64,000 bases of DNA from Rhyacichthys aspro (Eukaryota > Chordata > Actinopteri > Gobiiformes > Rhyacichthyidae): contig CM072168.1 in assembly GCA_036850595.1 (NCBI GenBank), forward strand, positions 18,281,982 to 18,345,981, given 5' to 3'. Every line of letters begins with the position of its first letter. Within the stretch, counting starts at the first letter, position 1. This document shows, piece after piece, positions 32,101-47,100 of the stretch. A program made the position numbers and the translations under genes. Below the pieces are notes generated by a model. That model was not told the DNA's origin and did not search any database. It saw only the letters and a program-made list of their open reading frames with translations.

Positions 32101-35100
32101 TAAGAATATTATGTAAATGCCCCATTTATTTATCAAATACTTTCATGTCACATCTCCAGACTCCATGTATGTAACACGACATTTACATGATTCTAACATA
32201 CAACATAAGTCTAACGGGCAAAGTGCAGTCTTTACATTGCCTTTTACCAATAATATACTGGGCTTTAAATAAAGTCTACGAGAGCATAGAGAAAAGACAA
32301 AACTAATTTAAAATACATTCATTTACATTTATATATCTATGTAGCCTTTCACAAATGATTACGGTCAAATAAAGTGGCAACGAAGGCAATGTAAAGTACT
32401 TGTAAATGTATAGAAGCTGGACATAGAACAAGCAAAAACATATATATTTGATCTTATGCAATAAAAACATCCAGGTTAATAGAGGCATCCAAAGTCTATT
32501 TATGTCCAAAGAGAGGCCTGTAAAGAATAAAGGAGGTTTTGTAGATTCAAAAGCAGACAGAGGCTGTACCTGGCTCTGCATTTGCTGCGCCTCTTTAGCG
32601 GTCACATACGACGGGGTCTCGAAGTCCAGCATGGCTTTGCCTTTCTCTCTCTCGTACTTCTCCTTGTACTTCACCTGCACAAAGTAAAGACATAGATGTT
32701 AGTTGGCTGTAGTAATTATGGTTAAACCGGCCTTAAAATCTTGTAGCCTGTAAATTGATTTTTGCATTTAAAGGAAAATAATTATCAGATAATGAAGTAA
32801 TTATCATATTTGTTTGTGTTTTTGAAAGGGTAAACCCCCAGAGAGTGCAGCACTTACGTTGCTCTGCAGTTCTGACGCCTCCTTGTGATGAATCTGCTCT
32901 GGTGTGTCAGGAATCATATGGTAGTGACCCTTACTCTCCTCAAATTTCTTCTTGTACTGGTACTAAACGAGGATTCCCAGTCAAGTAACAGTTTAGAGAC
33001 AAAAAAGCAACTGTCTCTTGGTCTCATCATTCAGTTTATTTATTAAGAGCGTGATAAAGTTATGGTTTATGGCAGAGATTACAGCGTTAACTGTGCACTG
33101 CCAAAGCAATGTGCTCAAAAAAAAATGAAGGGAGGATTTAAAACTAGTGCGAAGCCAGAGGTTTGTTAAGAAACTATGAATTAGAGAAAGATCTACAGGA
33201 ACAGAAAATGAATTAAAAATAGAAGAATGAGGTTTTTAAAGATGGTTGTACTAAAGGGTAGTCAGAGGTCAAAGGGTAAGGAGTGAATGGTTGGGTAAGG
33301 ATCACTACCAGATGAGGTCAGGTGTTTAAATAAATGGATGGTGCTTAGTGAGGAAACCCAAAGGATCTAGTTGAGCGTGATGAGTGTTACAGGTGCAGCA
33401 GACAGAGGTGTGGTAGTACTCAAGACCAGTCTTCAGAACACGTTTAAAGCTCCAGTGTATGTTTATGTCTGCTTCGTACTTCATTCTCAATGTCATAGTT
33501 TACATGTACAGACAATCTAATGCTGCATTCATGTGTCTGTCTGCATCAAGCTACGGTGAACAGAGCTTTTTCCTTTTAAATAAATTTGTAAAAGACCCAA
33601 ACACCCGAGAAGCCAGCGACACAGCGACAAAGGCCATTAATATAAAGGCCAGGTTCGCTCTGGTTTTGAATAAACTCAAAAAGCCACCTGTCTGGCGTCT
33701 CCTCTCATGTATTATGCACCGGATAATAGTCTCGACTCCGGCTTTGTCTCGGTTTATGTGGTCTTGAGTACAGCACCAGCAGATAGAGTTTCGTTATGAA
33801 TGTGACTGACTCTACAGCTGCCAAAGTGAAAAGGTGAATGGGTTAATGGTTGCCAGTGTCTTACGTTGCTGGAAAGCTTGCTGGTGCTCAGGCTGTGCTG
33901 CATGGACAAAGACTCGGCCATGTCGGTCACAGGTTTGTGGATCTTCTTCAGGTCGCCCTTATACTTCACCTGTAATTGACGATATCAGACATAAATCACT
34001 TCCATTGTGTTTAAAAGTGTAATAAAGAGAATTACGAGTGTATTTACCTCGCTGGCCAGATCATTGGCGTCCCTCAAAGTCTTATAAATCTTACTGTCCT
34101 TCAGATCATATTGTGGCTTCTTTCCTTTCACCTCCTTGTCAAACTTTTCCTTGTACTTCACCTAATGCCATGTGATGAACAAGTTAGTTTACAGAGTCAT
34201 AAAGGATATTTGATCGTTTTGTATAAAAAGGGATGCATAACGTAAGAGTCTTAAATGAAGCAGCTGTTACTATTTGTCATTGTATCCCTTGTTATACATA
34301 AAACAGGCAGTCTCTTAATACTCTTAATAACCATAATTTAACATGCATTATTTTCCTGATTTTGTGCAGAAATCATAATATTCCCAAAAGACAGGGCTCA
34401 ATGGGCATGCTCACACCTACAGCCATCTTAAATCCATTTAATGTGTTCCTACTTTTTTGCTGATTTCTTTTTTGTCATTAAATAAATAGCCTTTTGAACA
34501 AAGAGCACATAAAGAGCTCACACCCTGTGTTTGAAAACCAAATGACTGTGTGGTGAAGACACCCATTGGACCTGTTAACATCCAGATGTTTCAAACTGTG
34601 CCTAAATTAATTTGAGGAGGCTTGCAGTTCAGGCATCAACATTAACCACCTCGAGTGACAATTAAAATCAGAGTTGACAACAAAAACAGAGACAATTTAC
34701 TCCATTAGCCTTTAGTGCTGATTCTGATACATAAACAGCTACCAGTGGTCACTCCTTTGAAAGAATTAAACAAGCTTTCTCATTTTTATTACATATATTA
34801 TATAATAAAGCATGTCAGAGAGCTTATAAAGTAGCTTGTCTGAACTTTACATATAATAAGTTTATAGAGGTGTAGGAGAGTGTTTTTAAATGTATGTATC
34901 ATCTATTGTCAACTTTATTTCTTAAATTGATTATCCATCAAACAAAAGTGTAAATTGTATTAAGAAATGTACATCCCCAAGCTGATAGTGCTGATTCATA
35001 CATGTTTTTAGCTGGCCATTTAATTGTACAAGCTCAAATTGTTCAGTGTTATGTTGCCCTCTACTGTTCAACTAAGAGGGTGTAAATATGAATTTAAGAG

Positions 35101-38100
35101 ATAAAATGCAATAGCGTCTTGATTTCAGGCACAGAATAACAAAAAAATATGGTTGAATGGTTTAGACAGTGATGGAAATTGTTAAATGATAAGACATCAT
35201 AGTAGCATTAATACAACTATGCCCAGCAGCTGTAAAAGTCTGGGAAGTGGAAGAGATGGGGATGCACATGATGCAAGACGGTCTTAAATCCTCATTTTCA
35301 TTTATCTATCTAATCAGTTCAATTCCACTGATTAGATAGATACACACAGAGACAAAAAGAGACATAAATGAAATGGCAGCCATTGAGTTTTTGGGCATGG
35401 ACCTCCTTACATCACTAGTCAGGGCACTCAGTTTCTTAATGTGGCGCATCTGGGGGGTATCGTATGAAGCGGCTCCGTGGAGGATGGACTTGGCCTCCAC
35501 CTACAAAGCGCAGTGAGATGGATGGATGAGAACACACAAGCTAGAGCACAGTGATGGAGAGGGTTAAGGAGAGAAGAAGAGAGAGGCTATATAGAAAGAC
35601 AGAGGTCAGCAAATGATGAAGAGATTAAGACATGGATGACATGGAAAGCACTATGGAAAATCTACAGTTTCTTCACGTTAGAGCTACCAGGAAGGCTAAG
35701 CGTCTACAAAAGCACTGCGACTACAATTAGCTGTGACAAAAAAAGACTTGAAAGTGGCACCAGTTGCTGGAGAAAAGCCACTAGACACAACACAACATGA
35801 ATGATTTCCTGTGAAATAAAAAGCTTTAGTTTGGGGATTCCATCGGACTGGCCCAGGGCTCGGAGGCAGAGGGAGCTGACTGCTTTGGTTGTACCTGGCT
35901 GGTCAGCTTGGAAACTTCAGTGGCCAGAGCAATGTCTGGGCGATGGGCCAGAGAGCCTCCACGACTGGCCTCCTCTCGGGCCTTATCCCGGTAGCCAATC
36001 TGATGGAATATACCAGACCACATTAGACAGGACACAGGGACACGGTGCACACATTGGTTCTCATCCTCCAGAGCATAGTTACACGTGCAGACAGCCAAAC
36101 AAACAGTATCCCGACGTAAAACAAGAGCGTGGCTTCATCTTTTATTGATACGTGATCAACAATGGAAGCCACTGTTTAATTGAGACACTTATTTTAATGC
36201 TGTAAGAGGTGTGTAAGGTTTCACACATTACCCCACTGATGAGTTTAGCCGCCTGGGTGGCTTTCTTGATGTCGGGACGGTCAACCACAGAGGTGTACGC
36301 CAGGTTAGCCTTGGCGTCCTTCTTGTAGGCAAACTGCAGAGTTGATGGACAGAAATAGAGAATATATTTAAACACAAGCAATACAGTGTACAGTAAGTGT
36401 TTGAGGACAAAGAAGTGTTGAATTAAAAAAATTAAGTAGCCGTATGTCGCATTTAATGACAACATACACCTTATACCTTAAACTTCAGCTTTGTCTAGTT
36501 ACAAAGAGCCAATGTAAGAATCAAATTGTAAAAAAAACTCTTCTCCATTGGCTCCAGTGAGGTGACATTTTGTTTACTCACGACTTTACAAACAATAAAT
36601 TAACCTTGTACCTTGAAAAATATGTGAGAAACCACTTTATTCTGATAAGTTGGTAGCAATTTATATTTTAGCTTGATAATAGAAAGGTCATGATGGCTAT
36701 TTATTAATCATAATAATCTAATTACTAAGATTTATCACTTGTGACAATCATATAATCACTAGCATCTCACACCAGTCTATATTATTACCTATTATTACTT
36801 ATTGTCTTATTACCAAACTTTTACCATGCTATTATTTGTGTTGAAGCCCAGATCAAAGACAAAGTCAATAATGCATTCATGTTTGATAAATTAAGTGTAT
36901 AAATAACATGATTCTGAACTAATCACCTTAACTGACACATTTTTCCTGTTTTAAACACTATATAGAAGTGTGACTTTGCTCAGATAAATGTTAACAGTAC
37001 AGCTGTGAAGTGGACTCACGTTGCTCTGGTTCTTGGCCACCTCCATGGCGTGCTGAACATCAGGTGGAACAGTCATGTTGTTGTACTCAGACTTGCCCTT
37101 CTCCTTCTCAAACTTCTCTTTGTACAGTTTCTGGGAAAGTCAAAAGATAAAATTACACCAGAATTTAAAACCCCGGTCCTGATTAAACGTAGAGGACGTC
37201 GGAGATGTACCCCGCTGATGAGTTTGTTGATCTCTTTGCTGTGCTGTGTGTCACGAGTCTCAGACAGAGTGGTGAATGAGCCGCTCTGCATCTCCTTCTT
37301 ACTGGCCTCCTTGTATTTGCTCTGTGGAAGAATTAAAATGCAAAATACATTCATTTATCTCTTGTAAAAGTGTTGCTGTTTCCTGTTGAATGGGTCCTAC
37401 CTCAGATACAAGAGAGCGCACAGACTTGGCGTGAAGGATCTGAGGAGTGTCCAGGACGGGAACGTAATGGCCCTTTTCCTTCTCGTACTTCTCTTTGTAC
37501 TTGACCTAAAGACAGTGTTATTTTAAATCTGTTTAGTAAAACTGCTTTACTTCGCATTTGTTTATTTTTGAGTGAGGTCCACACTTACATCGCTGGCCAT
37601 TATAGAATTTTTCTGGGCCAGGAGGGTGTACTTGTCGTCAACAACAGGGATCACACAGCCCTTCATACTCTCCTTGTCGTATTTGTACTCAATCTTTGGA
37701 AAGAAAAGAAGACAAATAACCAGATTATTATGATTACACACAAAACCATGGTGTAAAAAACATACTATTATTAAAAAAACATCTACTCACATCACTCTGC
37801 TGCAGCGTGTTCTTGGCAGCGTTGACAAAGTCGGGTCTGTCCGCGGTCCAGATCCACTTGTTCTTTGTGGCTTCATACTTCTTCTTGTAGTCGAGCTGAA
37901 ATGTAATTGTATAGATGAGTCTAACTTATCAGTAATGAAGGGGGCTTGCACACCTACATTATTTTGCCAGCACTTTTAGACTTATTCAAACCAAATTGTC
38001 AGGTATGTAACCTTCAGTGTTCTGTGCAACTAAAAACACAGAGTCACAGACGATTAACAATCAAAAAAATAAATAAATAAAGGCTGGAAAAGTGGAAAAC

Positions 38101-41100
38101 TATATTAGAGATGACAGAGAGACTATTTTATTTTATGGTTTATATGAGACTATGCCACAGCACAGGTCTCCTCCACAGATGACCATTTATCTAAAATACA
38201 TTAAAGTGATTTTGTTAAACAGTGCATTTGAAGTTACCACTTATTCCATATTAATATAATGTCTCTATTGACTTGTTACCTATATCATTCTACTTCTGTT
38301 TATTTCTTCATTAAAAGTCTAACAAATGAGCTGCTTACATGAACAACACTTAAACAAAAAAACAAAACGATTCAATGGGACAATTTAAGAATATATGGTG
38401 CAGACAGAAAACAGTAAAAGAGACACTCACATTGCTGATGTTCTTGTAAGCCTCCTTTGCAGCGCGGATATCATGGGCCTCTGGATCCATGTTGATATGG
38501 GCCTTGCTCCTCTCATAAACCTCTTTGTATTTAAGCTGTGGATAACATTAAATAAAACATACCAACTATTTAATACCATGTGAACTACTGCTTTTGTAAA
38601 TCAGTGAATGTAATATTGTTTTAAAGTAAAACGTACGGTGCTGGTGATGTCCTTGACCTTCTTCATGTGCTGCTGATATGGAGTATCATAAGGCAGGGTG
38701 TATCCCTTCGCCTTGGTCTTGTTGTACTCCATCCTATAGATAATCTGAGGAAGCACAGTCAAAAAGTTAGAGGCTGATCCATACACCACAAAGAATTTAG
38801 AGTTGAACATGGGATAAATAGCCAAACTTACATCGCTGATCTTCTTGCTGCGTTTGTGAGCCTCATACTCAAAATTGTCCAGGACAGACGTGAACTTGTC
38901 CTTGGCGCGTTCATACTGCTCCCTGTACTTCCACTAAAGCGTATCATGCAAGGACAATCAGTTATTACAATGCAACAATCATTTATCATTGAAATAACTA
39001 GCTTTTATTAAATACCCTATTGCTAAATAATGGTAGGTACTACTTTACTTGACTCATTTAGACTAGATTGTAATCAAAAGCTGCTTATGTTTTCAGATAA
39101 ACACTCTAACATTAGCTCTAGCTTGTAAGCAAATCTGTTTCTGATTGATTTTTGGCTATTTTCTAAGCAAAATCAGACAAATCTTTGCATGCGTGATGTA
39201 TGAAAGAGATGGAGGAAAACACAGAGCTAATGTAATGAATGAAACAGTGCCGTGCAAACAAATGATGAATACATGCTTGGTACAAAAGCAGACGACGTGA
39301 GAGTTATTTTAACAGCTGACAATGAAAACACAGACAAAGAGGTGTTACCACAGTTTACTCATGAGTGACTGGAGCATGTAGTTGATGATGACCAGCAGCA
39401 GACCATCTTAGATTAAAGTAAAGAGGTCAGATACAGCTAACAGAACTACAATTTATCATAAAAAGACTTGTTAAAGCTAGCCTAAACTAAAGGGTTTATA
39501 ATTATGAACAAAGAGACTCAATACATCAGCCTTATAAGTATATAATTGCATATAAGGCAACTAGACTGCAACAATAAGCTTTTGCTCCAAAGATTATGAT
39601 AAATAAGAGATGACAATGTATAAATGGCAGCATTAGAATAAAGCTCTTGATGAAAATGGACAAAGCCTATGGTGGAAATGGCTCTACGATGGGATGATGT
39701 CAAAAACAGCTCCATTTTAGCAAGTGTTTTGCTAAAATCTCTTCAGACAGGATGGAGTGACTGCGCTACACGAACGGCTCGCTCGCTGTTTACCTTACTG
39801 CGCACAGAGGACTGGTAAATGGCTGTGAGGATGTCAGGTCGGTTAAGCTCATTGCAGCCGAGTCTGTGCAGCTCCTTTGCTCTGGATTGATACAATTTCT
39901 GTCCGTACACACAACGAGACACACACAACATGCGAGATGTGAGGACACAGAGGCAGTTTTTACACAGCGAGTAAAGGGGAAGAAGTCAGGAGATCCAAGA
40001 GTAAAGAAGGAGTCCTGATCTGTGCCTTCAAAGTGACAGAAATCTTCACTCTTTATGATTTCTCTTGGATTTTTGATAAACTGACACTTTGATGGCACGG
40101 ATTAATGCGCAGGTGCTATTTGAGTTTACAATAACCTGCGTGAGAAACAAAGAGACAAAGTTATAGACAAAGAGTGTTGCCGTTGCCATGCTGCGAGGAC
40201 CACCAGCTAGTCTTAGGACGACCTCATGCACCGAAGACCGCACCGAGGAGGAGGCAGGCCGTCCTTAAACCGCCGCCAGCAGGGCTTTACCTGGCTCAAC
40301 TTGTTGTTCTCTCGGGCCAGCTGGTATCTAGGATCATCTGTGGTAATGGTGAACTTATCCTTGGTCTTCTCATAATTAGCTCTGTAGAACCTCTGCTCAG
40401 AACGTCAAAATGGAGTCAAACACACATGATAACAATGCACGCCGCCACAAATTACATTTCCCAGAGGTCCAAGGAGGTTTAAACAACATTTGATACCGCT
40501 CACTTAACACAAAAAGGAAAAAAATTACACAAAAACTTCAGGTCCTGTTACCTCTGAGCTGAAAATCCCATTGAGAAGCATAGAAATAGGGAAACGTGAT
40601 TAAGAAACAAAATGTCTAATATTCATAAACAACAAAAAGATTAAAAATGTCCAAATCATAAATATAAAGTAGGACTCACGTCATTGATGAGGATGGAGGC
40701 GTTCTTGGCGGCCTCGAAGAATGGTGAGTCGCAGGTGTACTTGAAGTTGCCTCTGTTCTTCTCGAAGGACGCTTTGTACAATCTCTGTTCGGAAAATGAT
40801 CAGAGACATGTTATAAACTATTAGACATAACACCGTATTAAAGGTATAAAAGGCATGACATGAAAGAAATCTCTCACCTCGCTGTAGAGAGCCTTGTTCC
40901 TCTCGGCCTGCACCAGCTCAGGAGTGTCCCACACGAAGCACCCAATGCCCTTCAGCCAATCCAGGTCCTCCTTGTACTTGACCTAAAGCAAAAACAGAAG
41001 GATGTAAATCCCAGAAAAGGCAGGGTATAAAGCTTATTTCTGAATACTGTCTGTTAAATTACTATATATATATAATTGTTATATTATAATCCTAATCTTA

Positions 41101-44100
41101 ATGAAATTGTTCCTTTATTACATCATTGAGCTAAAGCAGTTGTGATGGGGAATATTTTCAAAAAGTGAAGACTGGGGCACCAAAATGATCAGTCAATTCA
41201 ATTAATATCATACAAATTAAATGTTATTTTATCTATAAAGCTGTTTGTAGTTCACATACTGAGTTTATTTATGTTTAAACATACCGATACTTACATTGCT
41301 CTGTGGTAAAGTACAGTAAATAATGATGGGGATGTTTTTTAAGGTATTTATTTTAAGTTAGTTCTACTTAAAAATAGTGATTTTCATTATTTGTAATAGT
41401 AAACTCAGTTACACATATTACATTATAAATGTGTCTAATGTGTTATCTAGAGTAATAAAGCTGTGGGACATGACATCACAAAACCGTACATTTAAATACA
41501 CGAATATAAACTATTCAAAATTAGGTTTTGAATAGATTTGTGGTAATATGTCCCATCAACGACCCTCTTTAAATGTGCCAGAATTACACTGAAGGGAATA
41601 AGTGTTTCTGTAGTTTACATAAAAAACATTTTTCATGACATATTTTGAGTCCTTCTCAGGAATTAAACTTATGATTTTTTGTTATTGCAACTCTAACACT
41701 TGGGATTTATAAGCACTTATCGAAATCACCAATGTTACCACAAGACGATGGCACTTACGTTGCTGACGTTATCGCTGACGATTCTGCTGAAGAAGAACTC
41801 GGGACGGTCAGGGATGGACTTCCAGGTGCCCAGAGAGTTGATGTACTTCTCTCTGTATTTAACCTGAAGAATAGAAATAAAAGTCAATGACAGATCTAAG
41901 CCGACAGATCTTAAGCTTTTTCAAATACTGATGGTTGTTGATTTAATTTGGCCCACTCACCTCGCTGATGTCGTCTGTGACTCTGCGGTGACAGATGATG
42001 TCCAGAGCATCTTTGACGGTGCGGTAGTGGCCTTTAGCGAGTTCAAAGCTCTCCTTGTAACGGAGCTGAGGACATAAACAATACACATTAGATATCTGTC
42101 ATCATGCAGAATTCACATGTTTGATTAATTTGACGGATTACAAAGGAGAGTACTCACATCGCTGGACTGGAGGTAGGCTTTTTTGGCACGGACCAGGATT
42201 GGAGTATCAGCAATAGCAGTGTATCTGTGCTTCATCTTCTCATATTGGTCCTTGTACTTGTTCTATAATTTTGATAATAATAACAGAACTCACACTTGTA
42301 ACTCCACAACAAACAATGAAAAGAGAGAAGTTACGCTCTTATTCTGGGATTAAAAAAAAGAGGAGGGATACTTACATCGCTGTAGACCACCTTCATTCTT
42401 CTGGCGTGGCCCATGGTTGGAGTTTCAATCTCAGATGTGAAAAAGGCTCTCTCCTTCAGGGCCAAGTTGCTATACTGCCACTAAAACAGAAAACACACAA
42501 ACAGCGATGTCAGATTTTGTAACAGGTGTTAATCAATGCTCTCATATGCGTTCAGTGTGGGTTGAAAGAGAGAAACGTGCCTTGTCGGTGAGCTTCTGGG
42601 CCCATTTGACTCTCTGGAAGTCCACACAGTCCAAAGTGGTGCTGACTTTAGCCATCTCCTGTTTGCTCTGGGATTTGTAGATCAACTGGAAACAGCACAA
42701 AGAGGATGAAATGTGACAATATACACTTCATTCAACTCACACAATGCCAATATATCTATTCTTAGCTTACGAGAAGCACAATATACATTTAATGAATTTT
42801 TATTATGATTATTATCAGGCGAAGATGGTCTAGTTACACAGACTTAATTTGTTTTCCTTACAAATCTTGATATTAATTTTTGATTGAAAGATTTGTATAC
42901 TGTTTTAATTTTTTGTTTAACTTACGTCGCTCATGTGTGTCTTCAGCTCGGTCACACGGTTGTACTCGGGAGTGTCCAGGACCACAGTGAAGTTATGGAG
43001 GTTCTTCTTGGCGTCCACAGGGTAGTTAACCTGTAGAAGAAAGAAAAATGATGGTAATCTAGTAGAGCTGACTCATATCTTTAAATATTAAATGGTATAA
43101 TTAATCCAAACTGAAAAAACATACCCTGAATTTGGTGATATTGCGGACGTGGACCATCTCAGGAGTGTCGTACAGGAAGCAGCCCAGGCCCCTCAGCCAC
43201 GACAGGTCCTCTTTGTATTTGAGCTAAAAGCAGATTTTAAATGATAATATATACTATGATCATATGTTTTCCTTATGAATTGAATGTTTAACTCTTTCCG
43301 CCTTACATCGCTGGTGATCTCATTGACGTGATAGCAGTGCAGCAGCTGAGGAGTGATGGGCAGATTGATCAGCTGGCCCTTGGTGCTGTTGTACTTCTCT
43401 TTGTACCACAGCTGTGAATTAAAAAATGAAACGGAAAGATGGCATAAATAAGGCGTCAGAAAGCAAAGGAATAAACAGCTTTTGAGATGTTTTCATACGT
43501 CGCTGAGGTGATCCTGGTTCATCTTGACTTGTTTGATCTCAGGAGTGTCGTAGGTTGTGTGGATCTTGTCCTTGGTTTTGTGGTACTTCTCGCGATACAG
43601 ACGCTAAGGAAGAAAAATAAAGTATATAAACAACAATTGTAACTCAAATTAACTCTAAAATAACTCAGGTTTTCAGTCACTTGAAGCCAGAAATCTTACG
43701 TCGTTGATGATCTTGTTGGCCTTCCTTGTGGTGACGAAGTTGACGCCCTCTGGATGAAGACTGTAGGCCTTGGCTTTCATCATCTCATAGGCCTCCTTGT
43801 ACTTCACCTATTAGAGTAAAAACATAAAATTATAGTTGATTTAGACTCAGTTTGTGTAAAATATGGAAGAATGATAGAAAAGTGAGATGAATACTTACAT
43901 TGCTGGTGACGATGGTGTTGAGTTTAACCTGTTTGGCGATGGGTGTGTCTGAGGGAAGAGTGTAACCCGTCGGCATGAAGTGCTTGTTGGCTTCTTTGTA
44001 TGTGTTCTGGAAAAAAAACAACAGAAATCATCAATTAATTTGCAAAAGTATGTAAAAACTAAAAGTATGAATCAAACTTTGCTTCAAGATGAAACATTAG

Positions 44101-47100
44101 GATCGTGGCTCATCATTGAAAGACATTTTCAGACATCTTTCTTCACAAATCAGCTTTTTTTTTTCAATATCGGTCATGTAATTTATGACTGATCCAGTTT
44201 ATATCTAATGGATTAATGTGTAGCTCTCATATGACATTATTCTGACTGATCCTCTTCGCTTTAGTTAAAAACCCTACGGAGTAAACTACAACAGCCTCAG
44301 AGGATCAAAACTCAAACCAAATATTTCCAAGGTGTTTATATTTATATAGTTTATCTAAAGTCAGTTTCAGACAAAAGGCTCAACAAAGACACATCCTTAA
44401 AAAAACACGAGGAGCTAAGATACAATTTAAAATTTCCCAGACACAATACATCATTTCCAGGACATTTGTACATTTAAATTGATCCTTTCTTTTTTTTCTC
44501 TAATTTTACATATTTTCTGTGGTTATGATTTCATCTACACATTGGTTTGTTGTTCATCCTTGTACAGTTTCACTTTGATTTTAATCAATGACTATTTCTC
44601 TTATTTATAGGTTATTATGCTATTATTTTACTGGTCTGACCCACTTCAGGTGAATGAGAGTTTAGAGATTAGATTAAACTAATTTGACAGCCCTGCTCTA
44701 AAGTAAAAAAGCAGATGGTGCTCACTTTTTCCAGGCGTTCTCTTTTGCATTTCTTGAAATAGTCTTACATTACACTATTACAATATAAAGAGTGTTTATA
44801 TTATTCTATTAAATATTTCCTTACGTCGCTCTGGATGTAGTTGGCCATACGAGCTCTCTCGCTCTCAAGAGTAATGGCCGGAGCGGTGTTGGTTCCCTTT
44901 ACGTTGGTGTTGTAATCGTAGTGGTAGTGCAGCTGGAAGAGAGAAAAGTCACATGACATTAATGTTATTTGTGTGTTTTGTAGGTACGTTTTCACATTAA
45001 GATTAATTTAACGTTTAATCCAGTGACTTACATCGCTCAGGTTCACGGCGTTCTGTTTGGCCGTCTCATAAACCGGAGTATCAGTCACAACGGTGTAGTT
45101 CTTGAAGGCCTCGATGCCCTTGGCTCTGTACTTAGCCTGGAAAACAATAAAGAGTGTAGAAATTAGTATTTGATTCAAAATACTGAGAAGAAATTGTAAT
45201 GTAAGATGATACTGACCTCGCTCTGAAGGTTACCGGCATGTTTCACACGGAGGATCTCAGGTGTGTCCCAGGCGTAGCAGCCGATACCTTTGAGCCAGTT
45301 CAGGTCATCCTTGTAGAAGATCTGTGGAAGAAATACAATAATAATGAATGAATGGACTTTAGTAGCTTATCGTTATTATAGTAAATGTATAGGAATGTCA
45401 TTTATAACCTTTTTAAGTTATAAATGACATTGATAGAGAAAATTTAGTTGAAGGTTTAAGAAAATTATTAAACAGAGCAAATTATAAATAAAATCATGTG
45501 TAATTAAGTATGATAAAACAGCCTTAGATGCCCATAGTAACTAATATAGTCCTATAAGTGTCAATATGCACACAGAAAATTAAAAATAGCACTTGGAGAA
45601 AGAAGTAACCTGCACACTTAAAATTTTGCATTAAGCATAAAATAAAAAGTTAAAGATGGCAGGCCACAAATGCCTTCGTAAATAATAGTAAATTACCAAC
45701 ATACCCACAACAGACTTTGATACTCACGTCACTGAGCTGCTCGTTGACCTTGCGGGCCTGGACGTACATCTGCATGTCGGGCAGGCACATCCACTGGTGC
45801 AGATATTTGCGGTAGTGGATGCCGCTGACGGTGGCCTGAGTGTTTCGGGCCGACAGGATCTCCAGCATGTCCGGGGGGATGTGGTTCTTGGCTTTGGTCT
45901 TCTCGTAGTTCTCTTTGTACAGACGCTGAAGGGTTAAAAGAAACAAGTGTTAGAAGAAGGTTTGTTTTGAAGGAAATGTTTTCAGCCTTCAAAAAAATCT
46001 ATAGGTCTATTGGAGCTGATCCATTCTGATTATAAAGACTGCTTATAAATGTCTGCTTTTTGTACTGTCTTCCATTTCCTGCTTTTTTGCTAAATCACTA
46101 AATATGGCCCAGTTTTTGTTCTATTGCCACAGTAAAATCTATTAAAAAGCAGAAGAGATAAAGTCTATGCTCTAATCTTTGCTGTTTCTTTGCCAATACA
46201 ACAATTTTCAACAAGTCCAACAGGACAATGCTTTTTAGTGTTTTCTGATGTTATTTAAAATCATTGTTTAAAGGTTTTGACTGATTTCAGGAGATGAATT
46301 TGAGTAGTTTGTGGAAAAAACAGAAGTATATGTCCCAGTTTTGGAGTTTATAGGTAAAATAAGCCCTTTTAATGTTGAGCTAAATGTTTTAATATACAGT
46401 TCAGCAAAGTAGAAAAAATTAGACATCTAAAATTATACTTTGCATTTGTTTATCTTAATAAAAAATAAACATTTAAAGCTCCACAAAAATCTGTACATTT
46501 TATCACTACTACTACTTCTGATGGACAAGAACATTCAGCTTACTTTATTGGGTCCACAATCTTGCAAGAAGAATGACACTCTTCATAAACTAAAATGATT
46601 TTGGTTCTAAATATTTTCATTATCAAACCTATTTTACTAGATTTATTTATAGATAATAGAATGACCCATACCGTAAATGCTTACTGGGTCTAGAAAGGAG
46701 TCGCAGTCTGCATTGTCGCCACTAGATGCTGCCAAAAACTACACACTGCCTATTTCCCTACTGTGTGTAATGGTCACATAAACTTACATCAAGGACGAGT
46801 TTTCCAGCTTTGACACAACGAGCCGTGTTGGGATCATCCTCCAGACACTGGGGCAGGCTGTAGAGGGATTTGTACTTCTCGTAATCCTCCCTGTACTTGA
46901 CCTAAAGAGAAGAAAACAAGTGGCATTATCTCTGATTTATCAACATTTAAGTCACATGATCAAGTATCAATTTAAAAACTCACGCCGCTAAGAATGACTT
47001 TCTGCAGCTTGGCGTGTTGCAGAGCTTGTGAGTCTTTGGGAATATGGTAGCTTTTGGCTTTGATTTTGTCCCAAGCAGAGGTGTACATTTTCTGTTTTGG

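Noticed and set aside
41285..41310. Donor-like CTTACATTGCTCTG resembling the end of a nebulin module exon
   Set aside because: The sequence that should encode the rest of the module contains no YK or DTPE pattern and no matching acceptor about 105 bp away. It is either chance or the relic of a lost exon.
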